A DNA stretch of 64,000 bases, from NCBI RefSeq assembly GCF_014066305.1, contig NW_023501099.1, positions 124,001 through 188,000 on the forward strand, in the 5' to 3' direction. The position numbers and the translations under genes are program-made. This document shows, in pieces, positions 11,247 through 20,673 of the stretch. Each line of letters begins with the position of its first letter. Position 1 is the stretch's first letter. Origin of the DNA: Letharia columbiana (Eukaryota > Ascomycota > Lecanoromycetes > Lecanorales > Parmeliaceae). Below the pieces are notes generated by a model. It ran no database searches, was not told the DNA's origin, and saw only the letters and a program-made list of their open reading frames with translations.

Positions 11247-12544
11247 GAAAAAAGGGTGTATCAAGCAAGCTGCCGAGTCTTAAAAATGCCATTTCCTCGG
11301 AGTCATTGCGCCTTGGTGTGAGTGATCCTCTTTGTCATGCCTTAACGAAACATTGCATACTTGAAGACTTTGAAGAGAAAATACCTCCCCACACAAATGA
11401 AGTCCATAAACCGCTTGTAAGCAAGAAAGATGAATTCACAAAAAAGACGGGAAGAAATGTCCGAATGGATTATGGGGACCGCAAAGACATCAGGAATCAT
11501 GAGTGCTGACATCGACTTACATGACTCCTTCATCAATTCTTATGTGACGAAGGCCGTAGCAAAGCATCCCCTCATGAATGGCGGCGACAACTCTGCCCTA
11601 TACTTTGCCCTCAAATCCAGCACTGAAGAAGCAACGAGCTCTTGTACAACATTTAATCACACCCGCGCAGCTATTCAATGCTGCCTACGACTTTGATCCT
11701 CTCCCAAATCAGCCTCTACAAGGCGGGAACCAGTTGCAGAAGCTTGTCTCTCTCTTTCCCCCCCTCTCTCCTTTTTCCTTTTTTGTTTTTATAGCTCTCA
11801 ATTAAGTCCACTGGGAAAGCTAAACGGTACCACAAGGCTCAAGATCGAAACCGCATTCAGAGCTCTTCTTGTCGTGAACGTACCAGAGCGAGTCATGGCA
11901 TTATGTGACCGAGAGATTTACGCTAAGGAAGGAAATATGTACAGTGGTAGCAGGTATGTAGATATATGGCAGGTGCCAAGGCGCCAGTCAAGTGGCCACT
12001 TGGCACACTCCTAACGCTTCCAATGTCAGAGATCCCATATGATGGCATCAGCATAAGTTTTGCAGCTAGAGATCCATGCATTAGCATTGATACAGATAGG
12101 CATCCCTCGGATCAAGCCAAGCGTTCGGAATTCTGTTTGACGAACAACGGCAAGCTCCGCAGCTTTGCAAGCTTTGGCTGGGTCATTTAGAATGGAGGCA
12201 CCCAATTCCTGGAGTAAAGATTGGACGTTTTTCGTGCCATTGATGTGGATTGTAGTGGGGGTCATCATCGCTGGTTCGCATTCGCCTCGGAATGGCTGAG
12301 CGGTGGCTAGCATTCGACGAGAGAGACTTCATTACTGGTATAAATGATGGGTCACTGGCCTATCGTCTCCTTGGAGTCGCAAACTGCGTCTCAGTCAATA
12401 AGACCGTACCTCTAGGAAGTTCGGACGGCGAGCCTAGTCCGGGGCACATGCGCGAATTGGCGCACGCGCTGAGGCTCCAGGGACGTGAATATTCCTTCTT
12501 AAATCTTGTCAGCTGGTGCGGATTAATACACCCTTGAAGAAGTC
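11247..12544. other. gene-poor interval with no supported gene
   Basis: Only short frames (up to about 95 codons) on both strands, none with a recognisable domain. A pyrimidine-rich run lies at about 11745-11800. The 5' part of the decayed NACHT gene begins near the right edge, and its expected start codon is not found here. Confidence 0.45.
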
Positions 12545-14215
12545 GATGTATTTACCCAAAACACGACTGACCCTTTTTCCGTTGCGTCCGGCGCTGTGGG
12601 TGTTGTCTCGCTCGGCTTAACCGTCTGTCAAGGACTTCTGCAATACTACAGCTCGTGGAGGCATGCTCAGAAAGATGTCGACGCAATGTGCGCTTCATTG
12701 AAAGGACTTACCAAGACTTTCCGGCTAGTCAAAATTACGATAAAGGATCGTAAGTTCAATCAACCAGTCATCGATCGAGTTACTGCAAGCATAGATCTGT
12801 GCGAGACTGGCGTTGATGAGCTCGATGCAAAGCTACTAAACGTCAAAATGATTCCAGTCAAAGGGAATGGAGACCAGATTCACGGGCAAAACTGTCGAGC
12901 ACTCTACCCCTTCAGAGAGAGCACGCCCTTGAAGTTACGAGAGATGATTTCCGATCTTCGAGACAGCTGAGTCTTGCTATCAGTACACTTCAACTGTGAG
13001 TTATCTTCATCCCAGAGCTCAAGCCCTCTTCTACATATGTTCCCGACCAGATATTCGGAGGGTCTCTAACAACTTGGACCCTCAGTGATGTGTCAGCGAT
13101 ATCCTTGCAGAAGATAGATGCCATTGATGGGAATCTAGCGTCTCTCATGGGTAGTTCCAGTACCCTTAGAGATGGACTCGCCATAGTACAACTCAGCCAG
13201 GCTGGTAAAGCTTCCAACCTACATTGACCAAGACTATCCCTAGTTTACACGTTTATCTCAAGAACATGACGAGCAATCGAGACGCCGAAGACAGCTTATC
13301 GTTATTCAATGGTTATCGCCTTTGCATTTCGGAGACAACCGAAAAGACACTCTTAACAGACGGCAAAAAGCAACCGGGAATTAGCTACTATGTGACACCC
13401 GTTTCACGGACTGGTTGGGAGGAAATACGAGAACGTTGTGGTGTCCAAGAATGCGTGAGATTTTCCTACCGATCTGCTTGCACAATAAATACGACGCTAA
13501 CAACAATGTCAAGCCGGCGCAGGTATAACTGTCATCGCGTATAAGATCCGCCTGCGTATTCAACGTACGACATCATTGGCTAATTACGACACTCATACAT
13601 CTATTATCATCGATCATCTCCAGCAAACGATGAAGCCGTCTGATGTTGCAGTCGTGACGTTATGACTTGATTCTACTTCTTCATTCCATATAGTTGGTTT
13701 TTACCAGGGAGATCCTTCATGGAGGGACATAGGAGCTCGTATGAAGAAGAACATACTGCTCGCTTATGCGGCGCAGAATTGGGGCAACCATGCGCGTAAA
13801 GCCTCGAGCCATGATACAATCACCGATGAGCTTATTGTTGACTTCCTCGGCCGTGGAGCCAATTTGGCATTCTCGACAGAAGTAATTCGCTATTTCTTGC
13901 TTGACGCGGCCTCCCCAACGGACGGCGCTGCTTTGAACTTTGCTGCTTGTTTTGATTTGGAGAAGACGGTTCTGACGCTAAGGACACAACGTCAAAGCAG
14001 AGGATTTCTGCGGATGGGCGGCATTGCACGTAGCAGCTGGAACGGAGCATGAAGACATAGTGCAACTACTGCTGGAGAAAGGATTAGATATCAAGGCAAA
14101 AGGCAGATGTGGGGATACCGCACTGCACTGCGCGGCTGACGCTGAACGTGAACTGTTATGGAGGGTAAGACAGAAAATACCGAAGTGGTCTGCGAGCAGA
14201 ACACCACTGTTCTAG
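12545..14215 (+). pseudogene. decayed NACHT/ankyrin-type STAND gene
   Basis: Fragments of one gene can be read in shifting frames. At 12575-12970, DPFSVASGAVGVVSLGLTVCQ and the following helices are typical of the N-terminal domain of fungal STAND proteins, but where the family has Met before DPFS this copy reads Thr, and no in-frame ATG is near. A stop at 12968-12970 interrupts this frame; a +1 shift restores SRQLSLAISTLQL, then a GTGAGT...CCAG intron at about 13000-13052. About 13055-13210 continues the helical linker in another frame. Region 13560-13700 looks like a broken start of a NACHT domain. At 14024-14140, LHVAAGTEHEDIVQLLLEKG is a good ankyrin repeat followed by part of a second. 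The NACHT body is largely missing. Such genes belong to the fungal NLR-like repertoire for non-self recognition; this copy looks dead. Confidence 0.7.
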
Positions 14216-14400
14216 CTTGGGAAATGAAGTCTTCTTTTCTTTTCTGGTCTTACCGGAGCTCTCTCAAGAGATCAAGCGACGGAAGTTTTGGAACAGGCGG
14301 AGAGAAACGCCACCATTGACAGTTTAGGATCCATCTCGCAACGCTGACTCAAGCCCTCCGCCTTCAAAGCATTACGAATTCTGTTTTCCACATTCAATGA

Positions 14401-15052
14401 TCAGTCGCACATAAGAAATCGAAATTCACTCGCATCTCCACTGTCCACCTCCGTAGCCACCAACCCATCAACTCTATCCCCTACGTCATCCTCCCAACCC
14501 ACCCTCTCGCAACCCCAGCCAACTTCCTCTACCCCCGCCGGACCCTCCGCCCACTTCTTGCAAGGCACCGACCGCGAATGACGATGACGGCGGTTCCCAG
14601 GCTCATCGCTCCACACCCACTCGCACCCACACTCCAGGAACCTAAATCCGCAAGCCCAGACCGCAGGTCCCTTTCCGTCACGATTCGGGTGTTCCCAGAA
14701 GGTGAAGTCCCAACAATGACACAGAGGCTCCGACTCAATTCCATTCTTTGGCGAACGGTGCGAAAGCCGCAGACGGGTATGGGATAGGATTTTGCGACGC
14801 GGGTGATGACTGTGAAGGTCTTCGTCAATCAGGTGGGTTTGATTAGAGTCGAATGGCTGGATGAGGGTGTAGAGATGGCGGGTTGTGAATTCGAGACATA
14901 GGAGGGGGAGAGGGTCGAGGTTGGCGATGATGCATTCGTGGAGCTCGGTTGGGAGAGTGGGGAGGGTTGCTGCTGACGCTATGGGGTGGGGAGCGAGAGG
15001 GTCGCGGATTGTGAGATTCTTGTTGGATTGTGGAGTTGTTGGTATCTAAGTA
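14401..15052 (-). CDS. F-box-like protein, 5' end unresolved
   Basis: A long open frame without a start codon runs on the - strand from 15052 down to the stop at 14401. It begins IPTTPQSNKN and reaches LPTELHECIIANLDPLPLLC, an F-box-like opening (Leu-Pro-x-Glu-Leu, hydrophobic spacing). It then has a Cys/Trp-rich middle (CHCWDFTFWEHP; FLECGCEWVW) and a charged tail ending MCD. The sequence just upstream (on the - strand) ends CTTAG and a GTAAGT lies about 50 bases further, so the visible frame is probably exon 2. I found no upstream exon with an ATG in phase: the candidate ends DIEK but meets a stop. Either the first exon was missed or the gene lost its start. The neighbouring STAND gene is also broken, so decay is plausible. 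Confidence 0.5.
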
Positions 15053-15612
15053 CCTTTGCCATGACGCTAAGCGAGGTGTTGAGGATGAAACTTACCTTCT
15101 CGATGTCAGCACTAGGTGACTGGATTTAAGTCATAAATTGTTGCACACGAACACCTGTCCGGCCTTCCAAGATCTCGTCATTTCCCACCATCTCGCGGTG
15201 TCACAGGAGTCTCGTGAGTTTCACGACGTTTATTCCTGGGTGAAGACGACAGATGTGTCAAAGGAAGCAAAGGGTTACGACCCTCAGTTCCTGCTACGAT
15301 AACACCACAAGAAAAATTCCATATGATACCAGCGCGTGACAGTGAGCAGGTTCAGGGCAAAGCCGAGATGGTCTTTTCCTTATCAAGTGGACTCCAAGTG
15401 AGTCTCAGCGCAGTAAATAGATAACAATCCTCGGACAATTACCCTCATACAATTGTGCGCGGATTGCTAGACTTGAAGTATCTAACTGACCGCTTACCGC
15501 TGGCTGAGCTACTCCAAGACTGATCGATTCCCGGGCTCCAACACCAAAGATGATGCGGGAGCCCAGGTCGATCTAGGCCGTGATACGACCAGTCTAACAT
15601 ATGCCGGCTCTT

Positions 15613-17276
15613 CTACAAGAGAGCCCGACTCTTGATACCAGATATATTCTTGGACACAGACATTCCATCTCCGACAGAAGCGATCACGGTTGACGGAGTT
15701 TTGTACTCCAGCTGAAATCCAGGCTCGGGCGCGTTCTTTTCTCTCGGAAGCATTTTGACTGCCAATCTGTCCTCGGCTTCGCCAAACTTGGAGCCGAAGT
15801 ATCGGTCGACCTCGAAGTGCCAGAGTATACTACCACTGTGACCGCGGTCAGTTCTGTCGTACACACTTCAAAATGGCGTGAAAGCTCACCTGCAAAAACA
15901 TTCAATGCCACGAATGTATCGCGAGACAAGATCATCGGTCTTTGGATCGAACTTTGGCACGCGTTTTCGGGCTTCGAAGTAGTGGTCGATGGCCGACTGG
16001 ATCATGACGAATACAAATTGAATGGCCGACTGCACGTCAAGTTTCTTCTCTACAGCGACAACCGCGACAAGATTTTGGTAGTCCTTGATCAGGGGTTATT
16101 AGCGCCATCCATTGGTAAAATGCTTAAGGAAGTCAGCGATATCTCTTACCCCAGCAGCTTGTTCTTTGTTGAAACTGTACATATCCTAAAGCTACAAGCA
16201 TGAGTAGTCTCCCGAAACAATCACGGTTTACATTTAGGCCAACTCACGTTCGTCCATGACGCTATATCATTGATAGTGTCCCGGAGTTCTTGTACTGCTG
16301 CATGGTAGAATGCTTCGTGGGGGACTTCTATCTCGAGAGTATACTCGACACCAGCAAGGGCTGGCTATCGAACAAGGCGTCGTTAGCCAGATCAAGAAAC
16401 TTTCGGAATACTCTAGTACCTCAACTGCTGAAGTCGCTCGCCGCATTGCAACAAATTCCTCCATGCTGGGAACTCGCCACTGCTCTCGATTGTGCACTAA
16501 TTTCTCTGTGCCCCGGGCGTATCGACGGACAGCGTCTATAAAACGCTTTTGCATAGTCGGGGTCGATGTGGTACGGAAACGAGCCCAGAATCTGTAGTGA
16601 AACACTCAGTGTCCGAAGTCCAAGCAAAACGAGCCATTGGATTCACATACGCACGAAATGCTGCAACGACGGTCAACTCCGCCTGTGTCTCTGACGTTTC
16701 AGGAGTATCGAATATGGATAGAACTACATTGTTGATCTCCTTTGCACCACGTGTATCGTCCATGAGGTTGTCCTCTGGGACATCAAACAGATCATCCCAT
16801 GCGAAGAGTATTACGATCCATTCGGAGATGGTGCTTAACCGCTCTTTGTCTCCAACTGGATAGCACATGGCGGCGGTTAAGTAGAAGGTACGGACTTCAT
16901 TCCATTTCCCTGGTGACATCCTCTTGAGACTAGTATCTGGTGGTCAATCTAGCATTTTGAGAGCATGGCACGGTGTTCTCACCTTGCGAACCAGTCTTGC
17001 AAATAAGACGCGACTTGATCACCATCCGCATGTGTTCCAGTTGCCAATTGAGATATGGCCTGACGAACATCAGGTAGATATAGAGTGGCCATGACGAAAA
17101 TTCTATGAACATCCAGCCACCCTTGTTTTCTGATTTCTGTGTAAAAGACAGCGACCTCGTGCAGATGTGCTGTAGGGGTTTTTGACTCGAGAGAAAGTCT
17201 TGCTCTTTGTACAATAACTCGCGATGGAGTGGCTAACACACATGAATGGCGTTGACGGGTGCGCCTCGATTGTCAT
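15613..17276 (-). CDS. class I terpene synthase (sesquiterpene-cyclase type)
   Basis: Seven exons on the - strand, with introns at 16930-16982, 16592-16650, 16365-16419, 16186-16247, 16084-16149 and 15836-15889. From 17239 they sum to 426 whole codons including the stop, within the family's usual length. All class I hallmarks are present. The metal-binding box is FAWDDLFDVPED (DDxxD). The second metal site is the NSE triad NDMYSFNKE, whose first Asn and Asp are split by an intron. RRATSAVEPALAG matches the helix before the active site, and WHFEVDRYFG is the late Trp/Arg-Tyr motif. It should ionise a prenyl diphosphate, most likely farnesyl diphosphate, and cyclise it. The start is uncertain: the frame has no ATG until residue V-MAT, and the ATG at 17276 needs a 43-base intron (or a one-base shift) to join. 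It is transcribed away from the adjacent P450. Confidence 0.88.
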
Positions 17277-17770
17277 GATTGGGCAAGTTGACTCAGCTCT
17301 ACCAGTTTATAAAGACTGATTGGATCTCGAACACAAGCCATCTCGATGCTGCATGTGTTTTATTATGACATGTTGCGTCAACTTTAAAAGGGGCGGGTCT
17401 CAATAAGCATACTGCATTACCTGCTTATAAATCAGCCACGTCTTGTCTTATACGTGGAGCAGGGTCTTGATCATCTTACACTTGTAAGCACACCGCATTA
17501 TCTGAGATCTAGCAACGCATTGTTATTCATCGAAGGTACACTCTTAGGCTGTTTAGAATCAACTTTTATGCAGAATGCTTCCTCATCATCAGCCACATTT
17601 TGTACGTGGAGCTGGGTATCAACAAGCGCACACTTGTAAGCAGACCTATTCACCATGTCAAGCAGAGTTGTTGACCTCTGGGCTCAACTTTGGCAGAATA
17701 GAAAGTGAGCGACACAGCCGTACTAGAGACGGATACTTTCGAGCCCTTGACCACAGTCCCGTCCGTGATG
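17277..17770. promoter_or_regulatory. shared divergent promoter of the terpene synthase and P450 genes
   Basis: About 490 bases separate the two start regions and should hold the control elements of both genes. The segment contains a TATAAA-like TTATAAA at about 17425 and a diverged direct repeat, described separately. Small frames here have no recognisable content. Co-regulation of the two genes is inferred from their head-to-head arrangement. Confidence 0.6.
17432..17641 (+). repeat. diverged direct repeat, about 55 bases, two copies
   Basis: Copy 1 is about 17432-17489 and copy 2 about 17589-17641, offset by about 155 bases. Both start TCAGCCAC, continue through TTGT and TACGTGGAGC, have a similar spacer containing ATCA, and end ACACTTGTAAGCA. 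Similarity extends weakly to both sides. They lie inside the intergenic region shared by the terpene synthase and the P450, so they could be repeated binding sites for a regulator, or the trace of a local duplication. Confidence 0.75.
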
Positions 17771-19922
17771 ATGTCGATAGGTAGATTACCATGCCTGCCG
17801 TACCTGGAATTCGTGGCCCGCGCCGCTATTATTAGTCTTCTCGCTGTTCTCATCATCGGCGTTAGAAGGGTGTATTTCCATCCGTTGAGCAAGTTTCCTG
17901 GACCTCGTATCGCAGCTTTGACAACTTGGTATGACTTTTATTTTGATGTAGTCAAAGGAGGAATTGGCATCAAACGTTGGCCGGACCTGCATAAACAATA
18001 TGGTACGTCGAAGTTCGTTCACAACGACCACACTGCCGATTACCGAGTCCCTAGGTCCTATCATCAGAGTGGCCCCAGATCTTCTCCACGTCGATGATCC
18101 TGAGTTCTTCCGAGAGTGAGCCCTCAAGACACATGCTATCATACCTTTCCAGCGTTGCCTAACACCTTTCAAAAGGGTCCATGGCCCTCAAGGGAAGTTT
18201 CTCAAGTCCGAATACTTCTATGGTACTGTAGGAGCGCCGAACGCTCTATTGAGCATTCGCGATCCCCATGAGCACAAGATAAGACGTGCGATCGTCAATC
18301 CTCTCTTCTCGCAAAAATCGGTCAACGCACTCGCAAGTATGGTGCAAGACAAACTTGAACAAGCCATACACCTTGTAAGAAGGCATCATCTCGAAGGGAA
18401 ACCGGTCGACATCCAGAGGTTGTATCGATGCATATCGGTATGATCCTAATTGGATTGTTACATTTTTACAGATCCGAATCTGTATTCAGGGTGCCTCCAG
18501 CTGACTGGAAGCAGGCGGATATCATCACAACCTCAATGTTTGGATACTCTCAGGATCTCATCCACTTCGGCGACGGTACTCACCCTCCCTTGTTGACCTG
18601 CCTGGACGGCTTCTTGTGTCATGTCCACCTCATGACACACTTTCCGTTCCTCGTAAATCTTGCCCAGAAGCTTCCAGCTATCATAAGCAAGAGGATACTC
18701 CCGGGATATGTTGATTTCCGCAAAGTATGTCCAATCGAATTTCCCGCGACCGCAGATAAGGCCTAACAATCGCATTACGCAAGGACTGCGGTCATTGGAT
18801 CGAAAAAATCATGGAGCGACGAGAGAAAGGGAGGTACACGGATGACAACGACCGAACCGTCATGTTCGACCTCTTACTTGAGTCCAATAATGAAAAGGAT
18901 TTCCAGCGTCTAAGTTTGGAGCAGCTCATCGATGAGGCTTTGATTTTTATCACCGCGGGAACTGACACAACAGCTTACGCACTCTCGTGTGCAACCTTTC
19001 GTATTTTGCACACGCCCGGGGTGTTGGTCAAGCTTCAAGAGGAGCTAGGGCGAGTGCCTCTAGGTAAGGAAGAAAGGTTTGAGTGGAAGTATGTTCAGAA
19101 TCTGCCTTATATGGTAAGTGCATAGTTCTGGAATCTTAGTCTTTCGCGCCCATTAATGTCAGCAATTGGACATGTATAGACAGCCGTCGTCAAAGAAACC
19201 CTTCGCATCTCAACTCCTGCAATAGGCCCGTTACCTAGGGTCGTACCTCCTGATGGCGCCCGTATTCAAGGCAATCTCATCCCCGGTGGTGTAAGTCCAT
19301 CTCTTTTCTTGGTGGTCGTCAAGCAAGCATTCACGTGAAACGGCACTGTTCCTCTTTGCAATGACTTGCATGGTGCATCACCAAGCATTGCAGAACCAGC
19401 AACATGGCAAAATTGGCTTGACGAAGAGCCTGGTAGAGTAATTGGCAGATTCAACTCTCTTTCGGTTCTCCGGATCTGGCCATCCTGACTACTCGCTGTA
19501 AGTTTAATGATTACACTGACTCTAAAACTCGTTAGACAATCATCCTGAGCACTCTCATAACCATCCACGAAGATCCACACCTTTTCGCCTCACCACAGCG
19601 ATTCCTCCCGGAGCGCTGGCTTGGCGACAAGGGCATGGAGCTGGAAAGATGGTTCGTGCCGTTTTCCAAAGGCTCGAGGCAATGCGTTGGTAAAAAGTAT
19701 GTGCATTCCAAAACAAATCACAATAATGCAAGACCGACTGATGTGTCCTGCGTTTTCATTAGCCTTGCCTATATGGAGCTGTATCTCACGCTTGCGAATT
19801 TCTTCGGGAGGTTTGAGATGGAACTATTCGAGACTGATGAAAAGAGCATGGAATGGCTAGATCATGGAGCTGCTTTGAACGCATCGAGTGTCAAGGTCAG
19901 GGCAAAACCATTGGTTGTTTAA
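17771..19922 (+). CDS. cytochrome P450 monooxygenase (508 aa, eight exons)
   Basis: Exons: 17771-18002, 18055-18115, 18176-18437, 18515-18724, 18784-19113, 19180-19290, 19536-19696 and 19763-19922, summing to 509 whole codons. An adjacent ATG at 17768 is an alternative start. The N-terminus has one membrane anchor (residues about 15-35, AAIISLLAVLIIGV) followed by the proline-rich hinge HPLSKFPGPR. The I-helix oxygen-binding motif is AGTDTT, the K-helix ExxR is KETLR, PERW follows, and the heme-binding loop FSKGSRQCVG has the cysteine ligand. All key residues are intact. It is probably anchored in the endoplasmic reticulum. It starts about 500 bases from the oppositely directed terpene synthase, so the likely job is oxidising the terpene product; the exact substrate cannot be told. 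The 245-base intron 6 is unusually long for this gene. Confidence 0.92.
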
Positions 19923-20095
19923 TGGAGCCGTCTTCCTGTGTTATCAATTTTATGGCCTACGGCATATCCAGAATCTGAAGTAAAGTAGTATTGCATTGGC
20001 CGATCGTGATGCCAGCAGGATCTGCCACACCTGCTGCACGCCGATGACAGCCGCCGAGGAGAAAGATTTTTCATCATATGCGAAATCTGGCCTCT

Positions 20096-20230
20096 TCATT
20101 GAGATGAAAGTCTCGTGTAGTCATTGACTAGCTGAGGAAATTCGTCATAAGTGGGTTCGTAGAATAAGTTGGTTTCGGGAGGAAGATAGGAAAACACTTC
20201 GGCCAAAAGCTCGTCTGGCAGCATGGAGAT
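20096..20230 (-). pseudogene. short F-box-like fragment
   Basis: A - strand frame contains SMLPDELLAEVFSYLPPETN, a good F-box-type opening, and then ends after about 25 more residues at TRLSSQ. Upstream residues in the same frame look non-specific. An F-box protein would normally continue for hundreds of residues, so this is either a first exon whose continuation I cannot find or a truncated remnant. The 300 bases to its right, up to the Kap123 start, show nothing else. Confidence 0.35.
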
Positions 20231-20673
20231 ATAGCATTTGCCCAAAACGTCAAGTGGTAGTCTAGAAGATTGTGGCATGAGACAAAGCGTTCGTCGCGAA
20301 TAAAGGCCAAGATGTGACTGTCTCAGAAGTTGTGGCATGTTCATAGATGACGGAGAAAATTTTACAACAAGGTGCTGACCGAGTTCAAGTAAGGCTGTGA
20401 TGATACACAATGTGGGGCCTACTGCTCAGCTCTTATGAAACCTTGCGGATCCGTTAGCATGGCATCCAGAAGAACGAGAGGATCTTAGACTCATACCTAC
20501 TTCTACGCAGAGTCAGCACATTGCCGATGCCACTGGCATGCGAGTGGTACCTTATTTTCGGAGATGCTAATGGATAAACCTCGGCTGTTGATGATTAGCC
20601 GAGGCGCAAAGAATCTTGAACTTTTGGTAATATCAACATCCCACCACCAAAATTGATTTTTACAGTCATCACC

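Noticed and set aside
19266..19580. 104-codon - strand frame
   Set aside because: It falls across the long sixth intron of the P450 and its flanking exons on the opposite strand; no domain is visible.
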